DNA of 49,781 nucleotides from Azolla pinnata (Eukaryota; Streptophyta; Polypodiopsida; Salviniales; Salviniaceae). A model generated the notes under the pieces. It was not told the DNA's origin. It made no database searches and saw only the letters and a list, made by a program, of their open reading frames with translations. Positions 31,737 to 44,026 of the stretch are shown here, in pieces (positions within the stretch are counted from its first letter, which is position 1; the number at the start of each line of letters is the position of its first letter). The stretch covers positions 1,879 through 51,659 of the forward strand of contig JBBBWG010029821.1 of the NCBI GenBank assembly GCA_037176905.1, given 5' to 3'. Position numbers and translations under genes: made by a program.

Positions 31737-32349
31737 CGGTATCATATCAGCAAAGAGTAGAGATTGATATGTTGCATATCAGCAAAGATCAGAGATTGAT
31801 TTGTTGGCAAACTGCCGTATCATACCAGCAAAGATAAGAGATTGATTTGTTTCATATCAGCAAAGATTAGAGATTGATTCGTTGCATATCAGCAAAGATT
31901 AGAGATTGCTTTGTTAATAAATTGTCGTATCATATAAGCAAAGATTAGAGATTGATTTGTTGCATATCAGCAAAGAGTAGAGATCGATTAGTTGCATATG
32001 AGCAAAGATAAGAGATTGATTTGTTAACAAATTGCGTTGTTAACAAACTGCCGTATCATATCAGCAAAGATTAGAGATTGATTTGTTAACAAACCGCCGT
32101 ATCATATCAGCAAAGATTAGAGATTGATTTGTTAACAAGTTGCTTTGTTAACAAATTGCCGTATCATATCAGCAAAGATTAGAGATTGATTTGTTAACCA
32201 ATTGCTTTGTTAACAAATGGCCGTATCATATCAGCAAAGATTAGAGATTGATTTGTTGCAAATCAGCAAAGATTAGAGATTGATTTGCTGCATATCATTA
32301 AAGATTAGAGATTGATTTGTTGCATATTAGCAAAGACTAGAGATTGAAT
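31737..32349. repeat. Minisatellite upstream of the ICln gene
   Basis: About fifteen copies of CAGCAAAGATTAGAGATTG followed by ATTTGTTGCATAT or ATTTGTTAACAAATTGC. A short unit of about 35 bp alternates with a longer one of about 65-70 bp carrying GTTAACAAATTGCCGTATCA. The array stops about 160 bp before the ICln start codon. Confidence 0.93.
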
Positions 32350-32507
32350 CATAACAAGAACTGCTCTCTCTTCATCACCAAAAAAACCCTTTGAGGACTT
32401 TGAAGAAAGGAACAGGGGAAAAACAGGGGAAACAGGGGAAAACAGGGGAGGTTTCTGAAGAAAGACTCAGAGACAGAGAGCGAGCGAGGAAGGAAGGAAG
32501 AGAAAGA

Positions 32508-34760
32508 ATGGCGGCTGCCCATGGCCTGGTTGCTTTCCTTGACAGAGACCCCCTCAATGGCCTCCCTCGCCTCGACCCTTCCTCTGGTGAATCCGTCTGC
32601 GCTGTCCAATCCTCCGTCGGTATCTCCCTCGATGATGCTCCCCTCCAGCAACCGGGCACCCTCCATGTCACTACCAAGTAAGCTAGCTAGCTAGCTACCT
32701 CGCTGCTTCTTCTCCTTCCTCACTTCCTCTTTTTGCACCCTGTTTTTCTTTCCCTTTGCTTTCGTTGCCCTTTCGAGGCATTTTAGTCTCGAAACTCTCC
32801 GCGTGGATTCGCGGTTTGGGATCAAGGTTCTAGGGGTTTTAGGGGTTTTAGGGGTTTTAGGGCCGAGCTTTCGTCTTTTCTGTTCGTTGTTGTTTGATGT
32901 ACGATTCTAAAGCTATATTAGTGTCCTTCCCCCATCCCTTCTGTCGTTGTTTGAAGCCCCGTGGCTTCACGGAGCCAAGAATAGTGAAGCAAGTAGGAAG
33001 CAAGCTAAAAGAGGGTATCAAAAATAAGAACTTAAAGAAACTAATGAAGGCAATTCTTTCTTTTGAGAAGACATGGAAGGACTTGGCAAATCCATGCTCC
33101 CACAAATCCCTTCTTTTGTTTATAACTAACACATTTGTAAACTCTCTCTATTTTATATTGTCAAAACAAGTCTTTTCTTCAAATTTCCATGTTACAGGAG
33201 GCTCATCTGGCTTAGTGATGTGGATGAGCATGGCTATGCCGTCGATTTTCTCTCCCTCTCGATGCATGCTATATCAAGAGATACAGAGGCTTATCCCCTT
33301 CCTTGTATTTATGCCCAGGTAAGTTTAGCCTCTTGTTTGCCTTTCCTCATGAAGGTGAACATCTAGCAAAGCATGGTACAGCTCTTTGATCGGTTTTCTT
33401 GAACGAGAATTTATAGCTAATATTTTCTGGATGGATCGTTCGTGTGCATACGTAACTGTATCTTTGGGCACATGAGGAATGTAAGATGGCTGTATATTCG
33501 CTGCAGTACATATGGCATCTAATATTGTGTAAATATTTCTTGCTTTTGAATAATGATAATTGCATAACTGCTGTTTCAGATAGAGCCAAATGATGACTTG
33601 GAATACAGTGATGAGGAGATGGATGAGAGATGTAATGGTGGAGATTTGTCTGAAGTCCGTGAGATGCGTCTGGTTCCTTCTGATCCAGGTGTATGTATCC
33701 TTAAGAAATATGGCTCAGAACATTAGTGAATAACTTATCTACTTAGGGGTAACGTTTGATAAGTCGTAGATGTTTGTTGTTGTCAAACGGTATGTACGCA
33801 TGCTCTGTCTTAAGCATGAGTTGATGTTGTAGAAGCTTTAAGTAGCGCGTAGATAAGTATGGTTAGTTTAGGTACTCTGACCTTATCCATGTTTTATAGA
33901 ACCGAAAGTGACAAAGTTGCGATTCTCTAAAAATATGATCACAATTGACATGATAAATGTCAGTAAATTATCGGGGAGATGTAGCAAATTGTCAAAAAAG
34001 AGGTATATTAATTTTGGTGCAGGACCCACATGTGTTGTTGGGGTTCTCTGACCAATGGCAATAATGGAAGGGAGGATGTATATATACCTAAGAGAACCAA
34101 GTGGCTGGACTGCTTTTCTGCTCGTAGCTACGTGGAAAACTTTACAACACCTAGATCTGTAGGTTTAAAGAGTGTGATAGATTGATGTATATCAGATGAC
34201 GTTGATGATTTAGTTATTATATGTATACGTTGTGTAGGTCACAGGTAGAAGAATTGATAGGAGTATTGACAAGCTGCTTTTGCTCATTTTACCATCGTAT
34301 TTTTCCCTGTATTGAAATCGTTGATTTATGCGTACTTCGATATATTTCTTAACCCAAAAATGCAGTGGACAGCCTTTTCAAAACACTCTGTGATTGTGCA
34401 CTGCTGAACCCGGATCCCGAAGGAGGTAAATTCTTTGAGAATGTTTGGATATGAAAAATGGTCGTTACTCTCTTCCTAATGCCTTGCAAGGGGTGCGTGC
34501 ATTCCAGAGCTAGAGGGTGAGGGAGATTGGTTTTTCAATGAAGACGAAGTACTTGCAAATGCTATTGGACAGTCGAACGGTGTAAAAGACCATGAATTAT
34601 CGGACTTATCTAAGGTTCTTTTACCTTTCCAAATGCATTTCATATCTATCCTTTCTTGCTAATGGAACTAAGTCAGATTTTGTAATCAGTTTTTATGTTT
34701 TCGTTTCAGCTTCATCTTGATGATGAGCAATTTGATGATGCCGATGAATCTGATGAGTAA
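32508..34760 (+). CDS. ICln / pICln (methylosome subunit, chloride conductance regulatory protein)
   Basis: Six exons in phase: 32508-32677, 33198-33318, 33580-33688, 34366-34425, 34508-34614 and 34710-34760, 205 aa. The family is shown by PGTLHVTTKRLIWLSD across the first splice, then GYAVDFLSLSMHAISRD, YPLPCIYAQIE and VREMRLVPSDP, an acidic DWFFNEDE stretch and an acidic C-terminus (LDDEQFDDADESDE). pICln has a PH-like fold and brings Sm proteins to the PRMT5 methylosome for snRNP assembly in the cytoplasm; it was first named from swelling-activated chloride currents. Length is normal for plant members. Intron 1 holds three GGGGTTTTA-type repeats, and a minisatellite lies just upstream. Confidence 0.94.
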
Positions 34761-36756
34761 GAGGCAGGCAAGGTTTAGCTTCATCTGGTGACTGTGGTAC
34801 TTCAGTTTCTTAGAGTTGTAAAATGATTATTAATACTCCCAGTTTTCCCTTCAATTAGAGTTGTTAGAGAACTTAGGAAATATGCGCTTCACATTAGCGA
34901 GTTTTTGACATCTGTTTTAAGCTGCAATAGCTCAATCTAAACTGTCGAGCCATCATATTGTTCCCTTATTCCACACTGTAGAGAACCCCGGAATTTACAC
35001 TAATATAACAATCTGAAGTTTGCTGATTGCTCGTTTATCTTACCTTGTCAGGTTTGTAACTCCTTTCAGAACTTGGTAGATGATCAAAATCTGTGTACAT
35101 CTTTTTCTTTTCTTTATTCTGTTCCTCAAGCTATCATTTGATTTCTTAGGTTATTTCCATGTTGTTTGGAAGACTGAATGTTTACTTGCCTTTTAAGTGT
35201 GATGGTGACTGTAATGGATGCCTGCTAGTGGCTTCTAATTTGTGCCTTACTTTTGAATTTTATTTATTACTTTGTCAAGTGAATGCATTAATTCATTGTG
35301 TTCTTGGCTTGTGAAACTCCTGTAAAGAGATTTTGCTAATTTTCCTGGATGTCTGGCAGTGACTTCTAAATTTTGTGCTGGACCATTTTCAACTTATCCA
35401 TTCCTTTTTCAAGTTCATGCAGCAGTTCCTTCTGTGGGAAGGAATGTTTTTAATGCATGGCTAACAACATCATTTGTGGAACAAAGTGCCCGATTAACTC
35501 CGAATGTAAAAAAGCGATGTCATAAATCTTTTGACAGGAGGAAATTAACGTTTACAGTGTTGTGTCAAAAATATTTATGGGTGATTTCCAAAATGTTTCA
35601 TACCACCATAGCAGTTTAAATAAGATCAAATCCGATATTGTCAAAATTATTAATGGGCGCTTTTGAAATATCTATTGTGCTGCTTTATCCCGCTATAGCA
35701 ATTAATAAGATCAAATCAGGCATTTGTTTCCTGCTGATTGTCCCCGCTCTTCAAATTGTTACCAGATGGTGGAATATCTGAAATGATTTATGGCTCTACT
35801 GTACAAGTATCTGAATGCATGGATGTATGGATTGTGATCATGATTTGATCAAAAGGAATGGGTCAACCTCAGGTATTTCGTATGGTACAAGACTGATAGT
35901 GATTACTGTTTTGGAATTTACAGAGGTAAACTTCATCGGTTACTGTAAATGGCAAATACATATTACAATCGACATTGGTGGCATCTATTTCTGCAAGAGG
36001 AATTCATTCCATTTTGTTGATGCACTAGTTTGAGATCTACCATCTCAATTTATATGAAGGATGGCTCTCTATCCACTTCCAGCAGCCTGATTATTGAAGG
36101 AAAAATTTGGAATGACTTGCTGCCCAGTCGGTGGGGGATGAAGAAGAAAGCCATAGTGGGACAAAAGCAATTATGTCAAAGTTGAGCATGTTGATCGTAT
36201 GGGCTCCATTCTATCTTTCTCCAAATCTGCATGCATGCTGGATTTGCAAGGGCTCCATCCATTCCAAACATGGAAGGTGAAAATAGGATTCTACACCCAC
36301 CCCCATCAATGCCTGGAAAACAAGATCTCAAAGAAGAAAAGGTATCATGAGCCTGTATTTTGTAAAAAGAGAAAAACTGTATGGGGACAGGTCCAAATGC
36401 ACCCCAAAACACAGGATTTTCAACAGTGGTGGGGTGTGATCTTCATACACAAAAGCAGAGGGACCACCATCAAATGAGAAGTAGAAAGAGACAGAGATGG
36501 AGATGGAGATGAGACAGACAAGACACAGAGAGACCCTGTGGAGTGGATGGAAGTGCAGAGATGCTGGCATGATAAAAAGTGGTTTTGCTGACATGCAGAA
36601 AGTGCAGAGTACCTTTCCAAGAGCAAATCAAGCAGCCCTTTGTTTGTTTCTTCTTCTTCTTCTGCAGACAGACAGGGTGAGTGCATGAAAGACCTTTTGG
36701 AGGACAGCTTTCCATGGCTGAGAAAGGAATTGGGGAGGAGGCACACAGAAAGAGCA
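34761..36756. other. Intergenic region between ICln and the CONSTANS-like gene
   Basis: No gene recognised; an 86-codon frame at 35359-35619 has no family. Two pairs of imperfect direct repeats are visible: GGATGCCTGCTAGTGGCTTC (35217) with GGATGTCTGGCAGTGACTTC (35348), and AAATAAGATCAAATCCG (about 35617) with TTAATAAGATCAAATCAGG (about 35703). The right end is purine-rich promoter-like DNA. Confidence 0.55.
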
Positions 36757-36764
36757 TATTTATA
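36757..36764 (+). promoter_or_regulatory. Possible TATA box of the CONSTANS-like gene
   Basis: TATTTATA, 72 bp upstream of the start codon. It is followed by CATGCA and a GA repeat (36781-36799) that would fall in the leader. Position and sequence fit a plant core promoter, but transcription start is not known. Confidence 0.4.
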
Positions 36765-36828
36765 TGCATGCAGTCTTACAGAGAGAGAGAGAGAGAGAGG
36801 TAAGATTCATCCTTGAACCATCTTGATT

Positions 36829-38881
36829 ATGCAGAAGCTAGATGTGGTGAAGGTGCTCTGTGATTTCTGCTCCAAGGAGACAGCTCTTGTCTACTGCAGA
36901 GCTGATGATGCCAGGCTTTGCTTGGCCTGTGACCGGGACGTCCATTCTGCCAATGCCCTGTCCCAGAAGCACTCCCGGGCCCTCCTCTGCAATAGGTGCG
37001 CTTCTCGCCCTTCGATCGCCCGATGCCTCGCAGAAAACCTCTCCTTGTGCCATGGATGCTGCTGTGATGAAGAAGAGGAAGCTCCCCTGCACGGGAGCCA
37101 CTCTCACCTCCCCATTCCTTCCTTCTCCGGCTCGCCCTCGGCTCTCGAGCTCGCCGCCCTGTGGGAGTGCATCGTGGGCGCCTCCGATCGTGCCCTTGCT
37201 CCGTCGTCATCTCCGAATCATGGCAACGGAAGGAGCGTTCCGATCGATCCGAAGAAGAGGAAGGAGAAGAAGAAGAAGAAGAAGACACCGTCATCGTCGG
37301 AGCATCTCTCCTGCCCACCAGCCATGGCTGGGAGCAGCAAAAGAAACCTAGATCCTGTTGCTCCGAATGTATGCGACATGGATCCAAGAAACAGGACCCC
37401 CAGGGCTCATCATGCTGCCTGCCAAGGACTTGCTGAAAGTGCAGGGAATGCTTCAGTCGATGCATCCCGAGATCCTCTTACTACAGCTAGTGCAGACATG
37501 GAGGACAGCAAAAAGAGCTCATCAGCCGTCTCTCGTGTACGGGCCTTGAATCTATCCATGTGTGTAGAATCTCTGGGAACCCATTGTTAAGACCTAGAGA
37601 GATTACATGCTACCACTTCTTTGTGAATACCATCTCTCAGGAAGGCGTTAAACAGATTTCGATGTTTGTGTGTTCAGATTAGAGGAGCACGCAAGGGCCG
37701 ATGCTCGCCTGACAAATCTGAAAGGAAGAGAGGCGCTTCTCGGCGGAATCTTAAGACAGAGAAGGTCGAACAGAATCGTTTAGGATCACCAGCCCAAGTT
37801 CCGATCATGTCTCAAGAAGATGGGCAAGCATCACAGGGAAGGAATGAGCTTGAATTCCTAGTGGAAACTTATCCCAAAGAGGCTCCTCCAGCACTTAAGC
37901 CTGGAAACATAGCTGCATGCAACCTTACGGGTGAGCTTTGGGGTAACAGCATAACCTACGAGGTATTTCTCCAGTCTGCACTACTTAATCTGTACTCAAA
38001 TTCATTGACATGTCTTGAGCCTGTGCTATGAAATGATAAATGGTATTTGTTCAACAGTAGAGTACCCATGTTTTCCTTCTTGATGACAGCCTACAGAAGA
38101 TTGTATGAAAGATCTTGGGTTCTTTGAAGATGGCATAAGCATCGATGACTTCATCATGTCAGATATTGATCTTGACTTCGACAATTATGAGGTTTTTAAT
38201 ACTTTGAATCTGCAAACAGAGGGATTTGAGAATGGAACATCTTCTTGTTCGTCAATGGGGCAAAGTACATCCTTGCTCAACTCCAGTACTCACATGGAGA
38301 CTATACTTCCAGACAATACAATGGATTCAGAAAGTGTTAGTATAAGTTCTCCATGTCTCTGAGTTCCATGTATTTTCATTATTAAGGCAAAATTTGAATT
38401 ATGCTCTTGCTTGCCCAGGCTTTAACACAACGAACAGCCTCTCTTTTATCAGAACAAGTTCCTGAAAGTACAGGAAATGAGGAGATATCGGATGCTTTAT
38501 CCTATCCAGATTTGGGTGGTTATAACCCAGATGTTATTGACTACCCAAAATGCAGCACATCATTTGACAAGTTACCCAAAGTTGAACCCACAAGAGTCAC
38601 TAAGGATGCTTTCATCAAAGCACGCGTCGATGCTATGCTTCGATACAGGGAGAAGAAGAAACACCGTCAGTAAGTGAAAAGAAAAGAAAGTTCATGACTT
38701 TACGAATTCAATCAGGAAACAGGAGGCAATGAAACCCCTTAACTTATGCAGGTATGAGAAGAGAATTCGGTATGAGTCTCGAAAGGCTGGGGCCAGCATT
38801 AGAAGGCGAGTGAAAGGCCGGTTCGTGAAGGCTGGAGAAGCATTTGATTATGATCCTCTGGCAGAAATGAAGAATTTTTAG
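36829..38881 (+). CDS. CONSTANS-like (B-box/CCT) transcription factor, COL9-type
   Basis: Five exons in phase: 36829-37536, 37678-37962, 38090-38335, 38419-38669 and 38752-38881, 539 aa, starting at the ATG at 36829. B-box 1 is intact (residues 11-48: CDFC, C23, [10 protein letters not shown]48). The second box (54-77: CNRC, C66, CHGC) runs into CCDEEEE and lacks the usual last zinc ligands, as in the COL9-COL15 group; a group-typical [11 protein letters not shown] stretch follows. A CCT domain at about 480-524 ([28 protein letters not shown], written here in outline across the exon 4/5 junction) ends in [13 protein letters not shown] proteins control photoperiod and light responses, with CCT contacting DNA and NF-Y. 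Odd: exon 1 encodes a long Lys-rich stretch ([11 protein letters not shown]) and the protein is longer than most COL9-type members. It is tail to tail with the LAZ1-like gene. Confidence 0.93.
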
Positions 38882-39911
38882 GGGAAATCACAGCTCTTTT
38901 AGCCTCACATCCATGTTTCCTATTGGTATGTAAGTTGCTTTCTTGTTGGCACTTTCTGGTTATTAACTATCAGAATCAAGAAATGTTTATTCAATCAAAC
39001 TCTGTGCAGATTGGCAATGTTGGAATCACATAAAACTTTGTCATCCTGTTCCATTGACGGATGTCTGCACATTGGTGCTTCATTTTGGCCCTGCATTATC
39101 GAAGGTGTTGTACTTCTATGCAGAATGACTGACCTGATTGAGACTGATGGGGTTTGGCAATAATGATGCTTCCTGGGTTCTCACAGCATCCTACGAGTTG
39201 TACAAAGAGACGAGTAGAAGCATGGGCTTCCGTGTATTTTGTTGACTGTATTTGAAAATAAAATCAGACTGAATTCTTCAAGCACCTCATTGAAGTAACA
39301 GAATATACTTTTGTTTATGTTTGATGTCAAAGAGGTAACATACCTGAGCCATTCTAAGGAAATGTAATGGTGGAAGCGTTCAGCAGTGACATGCAGATCA
39401 TACAAGGGACTGTACATGAGCCCAAGTTGATTTTGGCATTTTTCCCATGAGATTTTAAGTGCTTTACCAGGCTTATGAGCATAAACATTTCTTCATAATC
39501 AGTGTCAGCTCATTTGTAACGAAGGAGAGCAAATCCCTGTAGATTGAAAGAATCAACATAACATCTATGTAAAGAACTGAGCTTCACATTGATTTGGGTG
39601 TTGGAATCACAACACTGAGTTAATTGTAGGAAACATTAAGGATAATAAGGATAATAGTGCTAAGAACATACCATTTAGTCAACTTGGAATATGCATCTTA
39701 TGAGTAAATCTGTATACTACTAGAAAACGTCAACGCTAAAAAGCTATTACAATGCAGATTTCTCCATGGTGCATGCAACTTTTGACCTGATATCATCAAT
39801 GATTGTCATAACTACCTTTGAGATGCCATGCTATAGAGACTTGATTGTCAATAACATTGATAGATCCTCTCTGGGTTTTATGAGTCATCATCACATTCAT
39901 CCAGCTTTTAT
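38882..39911. other. Intergenic region between two convergent genes
   Basis: Shared 3' flank of the CONSTANS-like gene (+) and the LAZ1-like gene (-). AT-rich; no gene recognised. Confidence 0.6.
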
Positions 39912-42142
39912 TCACTCATTTTTCTTCTTATTGGTTTGTGTGGAATAAGGTTTACTGCTGAATGCATATTGTTGTACAAAGGCAAAGAAAACCATTTCTA
40001 CACATATTAGCAGGTTTTGAATTGCTTCTTCAATTTGGTCAACTTCTAACCACATTTGACCTGAACGAATAACGCCCAAGGTGGCAAGGATTTCTAGAGC
40101 TATTCCCTGCAAATTTCAGAAAATAGTAATGATCACTGGGAACAACCTTAGTTTCCATTCGACTTTTGATAAGAAAATTACCTGCCAGAAAGAAAAGAAC
40201 ACAATGCCTTTGACACAAAGAAATTTTGCTAATGGATTGTGGGGAGACAACTCCTTCACGAACACATGGTAGAAAAGTACCAGAGCGTAAAGAGCTAATG
40301 AAACAGAGACATTAAGCATGAGTGACACACATATGCGAATGATGCCCTTATACAGTCCAAACAACTGCATTATGATCATAAATACTGAAAGGACTGGCCG
40401 AATAATGACAAATTGCCATGTCCACCACTTGAGAAGCCTTAGCACATTCGGATTGAGGTGCAGCGTGTGAGGCTGCAAAATGGTGTGACGCAAGAGTACA
40501 GCTCAGAATTTAAGATTGCCACAAATCAATAAAATCTGAATTCTTTTTTAAAAAAGATAAGTTTTTATCGAAAATGTACGATTTGATACAGATTTTGACA
40601 AAATGATTTATAGTAGAAAACTGGTTCAGAATCTTGCTTCACCAAATTCATCAGCACGAAAGTAAATTTTTTCAAAAATGGAAAACTCAAGGCAGATATT
40701 AGTAAAGTTATTTGACATAAGAGTGGTTCATAATCTAGCTTTGCCGTCAGCCAACAAAAACCAAATTCATTTTGCAGAGATTTAAGTATTTTTCCCAAAA
40801 ATAGAAGACTTGACAGGAATTTAGCATTGACAGACCTACTCACCACAAATAGGTTCAACGGGAACGAAATATGGATGGGGCGACCCTTGATCTCATCTGG
40901 GACAATGTCTTTGTCCATGGAGATGTTTAAATAGCTGTACATCAGAGAAAGGAATTTGGCAATCACCTGAACAGCAAACAGTACAAGCAATGAGAAGCTA
41001 AGAAAAAGAACTGCACCAAGCCATAGCCTAGAAAGGGTTACATGTAATATAAAGAAATGGCTTGCTATGAGTGTGAATATAGTATCCAACATGATGAGTC
41101 TCATAGACCATTTTGGTATTTTGGTGACATTAATTCATCTTTTTTTCTGCTTCTACTTCCCTTCTTGGCGCAGCAAATCATGCCGAAAGTGTCCTACGCT
41201 TCCCACTAAGCATTATTATGGGCTAACTGTAATATCAGCATTTGATCATGGATACATTCCATGTGGGCATAGACTCCTTCCAGCAGCTTTTCCCCTGTAA
41301 TGGTGTTTTACTACATGCTGTTCATTGAATCATTTAGGAGAGCTCGTGTTCCAGCTGCTGACTGATCCATGGCTGGTTTCGCTTCAAGTTTGATCTTCCC
41401 AGGCAAAAAAAAACAATGTTTGTGTTTCATATGAATGCAGGAGCCAATGTTCACGTCCATATCCATGCGCATATATTTTGAGGTGCAAAGGGTCCATGTT
41501 AGATCTAAAACAGATGAAAATTCGATGGCCATGTTCAATTGCATGAGCTAAACATGCCCATGTTCATGCTCATGTGGATGTTGACACCGACTACGGCAAC
41601 AAGGATGTCGATGATGATCATCACACGTTCATAAAAACCCAAGAAAGAATCATCATCCCGGCCATAAAACCAGAAGCACTAATCATCGTCATGGGAGGGC
41701 AACAATCACCATCATGGAAGTAAAACCAGAAAAAAAAATCATCATCGAGCAGCAATTCAGCACCATGGCAGCAACAAAACATCGTAAGACCAAATCATCG
41801 GATGATGATGGTCATCAATAAGATGTGCATAAAAAGGAAGTGATTTCAAAGGCAGGGATGAAGGAGAGATCATACCAGGGACTCGTAGCATTCTTTGAGG
41901 GCTTCGAGGAATGAAAAGAAAGCGGTGCTCCCCCCGACATCGAGCAGACCGGCAAAGGAGACGGTGGCATACAAGGGAGCCATGGAGATGATGACGGCTA
42001 TAGGTCGCTGCTCCTGGGGGTTGCTCCAGTTGCTGAAGTGGGATCTCAGGAGGCGGGTGCTGGCCAGGAGTGAAGTCAGAGTGCAGAGCCCTGCAACAAC
42101 CAGGATCCATACTGGTGGGCTCAACAACAAGAACAAGCTCAT
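39912..42142 (-). CDS. LAZ1 / DUF300 (TMEM184, organic solute transporter Ost-alpha) membrane protein
   Basis: Four exons on the minus strand, in phase: 42142-41876, 40966-40844, 40472-40182 and 40106-39912, 291 aa. That is the usual length of short plant LAZ1 homologues. The start MSLFLLLSPPVWILVV opens the first membrane segment. Family marks are EALKECYESL, YLNISMDKDIVPDEIKGRPIH in outline, FVIIRPVLSVFMII, SVSLALYALVLFY, VKGIVFFSFWQ and IQNLLICVEM; about seven hydrophobic segments are seen. In Arabidopsis LAZ1 proteins act at the vacuole membrane in brassinosteroid signalling and cell death. The transport role comes from animal Ost-alpha and is not shown here. The C-terminus is short (TQTNKKKNE), without the long tail of LAZ1 itself. 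The first intron is about 900 bp. Confidence 0.93.
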
Positions 42143-42177
42143 CTTTGAGCCCCTGCCTCTTGTATTTCCCCAATCAC

Positions 42178-42285
42178 CTGCTTCTTGCTCTGATTCTGAG
42201 CCTTTCCTTCTTCTCCGGTTGTGAGCCCCTGCTTCTTGCTCTGACTCTGAGCCTTTGCTTCTTCTCTGGCTGTGAGCCCCCTGCT
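42178..42285. repeat. Tandem duplication (~54 bp) in the LAZ1-like 5' flank
   Basis: Two copies of CTGCTTCTTGCTCTGA, then TCTGAGCC, TTTGCTTCTTCTC and GGTTGTGAGCCCC with few differences, just upstream of the LAZ1-like start codon (42142). Partial units flank them. Confidence 0.88.
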
Positions 42286-44026
42286 TCTCCTCTGTTGCTG
42301 AGAGCTCTGCCTCTTCTCTGTTGCAAGGGAATGTGCATGAACGTAGTAGGTGTGCATGACATGCATGCACACATACATCCTTCCTCTGTTTCCAACTTCA
42401 TGCATGTTGTGCGTTGTATGTATGCGGCTGTGTATACAAGATCATTTTATGCTGTGCATGTATATCATAGAGATTTCATTTCATTGCTCCCCCTCAAAAA
42501 TAGTGAGGACATTTTGTGATTCTTGGAAGTACAGAGTTCAAAACAAAAGCAGAAATTTTAGCTATCTATGGAACATTTGGATCAGGGATTTTTTTCATTA
42601 TTTGTGCACTCCTGAATTTTTTTCAGATTTGGGCAAGAGAATGGTTGAATTATTGGAACCATTTATAGCATGCCCCGATTAAGCAGCCACATGGATATGC
42701 TGAATCTTCAAATCAACTGTGTAGTTTGAACAATCATCAGAAATTCATGCTTCCTCCTACATGCAATGTTTTTTTTTTGTTTACTTTGTTACTTCGAGCA
42801 ACAATACTATCCCAAAATGTCGTGTACATTATAAACCAGTAGATTGAGCTCAAAAGAAAATCACTCAGCGAATTCTAAATAGGATGTAACCGAGGCAGAT
42901 CATACTAACACCGTCACAGCCCAAAATTACAATCCAATTGCTGGCTTTTAAGGTTTAGAGCTTAGCCTTTGATTTGGAAAGCCTTCATTACTTTCCACAT
43001 CCTCATGCTGTGCAGAAACATCAGAATTAACACAATCTTTGAGCAAACAAGCTAGCATGCAGAACTTGGGGACATGGGGGCATATGATCTCGAGCACTTT
43101 GATCCAAGGTGGGGTTCACCTTTGACACAATGAATAACAAAAGAAAAAGACCCACAACAGTCAGTTTTGAAGTCAAACCATTCACCATCGCAAACAGAAG
43201 ATAGCCTAACATGAAAGACTGGATTTAAAAATACAAGTAAATATGACTCAAACTTCCATTTTACAAAGCAGTACGATTATCGCTAACCATAACATCTCTT
43301 TTTTCCTTCTTCTGGGGAGTCAACATCTCATCGACCTCATTTCAGTTGTATTTTTTTTTAATAATGAAACTTTCCGACTCTCCCAAATCATCATCACATG
43401 AAAAATAAGCTTGAATTTTGCCGTGGACAAACCCAGATTGTCCCGCCCCCCAAAAAAAGCCAGCCAACCAGAAATACTCGATTTCCAACCGTTTGAGCTC
43501 CTTTATCATCTCATTTGTATTTCCGGATCTCGAGTAGTTTTAATGTCTGCGGCTATTTTGCCGCTCTCCTGGATTGGACACAACCAAGAAAAGCTGTTTC
43601 AACATGTGCCACTAAGATACAATACTAAAAAAGAGGGCATGGATATGATCCAATATCATCAAGATGCTTCGGGCACAAATCATTATTTGCTGATTACAAA
43701 CAAATACCAAGCTGCTTACGGCTAGGCATGTGCAAATCAAACATAAGCTTAAAAAAATTGCATCTCTCGCAAGGTCTAAGATTTGCATTTTAGCAGGGTG
43801 AGACTAGCGCAATTTTATTAGCATGTTTGTTCCATAACAGGATAAACACATCTGCATAGAAGCAGAATGAGACTAACATATTAGCATGTTTGTTCCATGC
43901 CATACGGATACTACGGATACGTGCACACATGCACCGGATGCAAATATAGACAGTGAATGCATTTTGTTTCAAAAAATATCAATTTGTTTTACCATGGCCA
44001 TACTCTGTAACTCCGAAACTTGCACT
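42286..44026. other. Intergenic region
   Basis: Promoter side of the LAZ1-like gene and 3' flank of the plastid L4 gene. No gene recognised; a 104-codon frame at 43411-43725 has no family. A short direct repeat with TTAGCATGTTTGTTCCAT appears at about 43818 and 43880. Confidence 0.6.

Noticed and set aside
31737-32349. CRISPR-like look of regularly spaced short repeats
   Set aside because: The spacers are themselves repeats and the host is a plant; this is a minisatellite.
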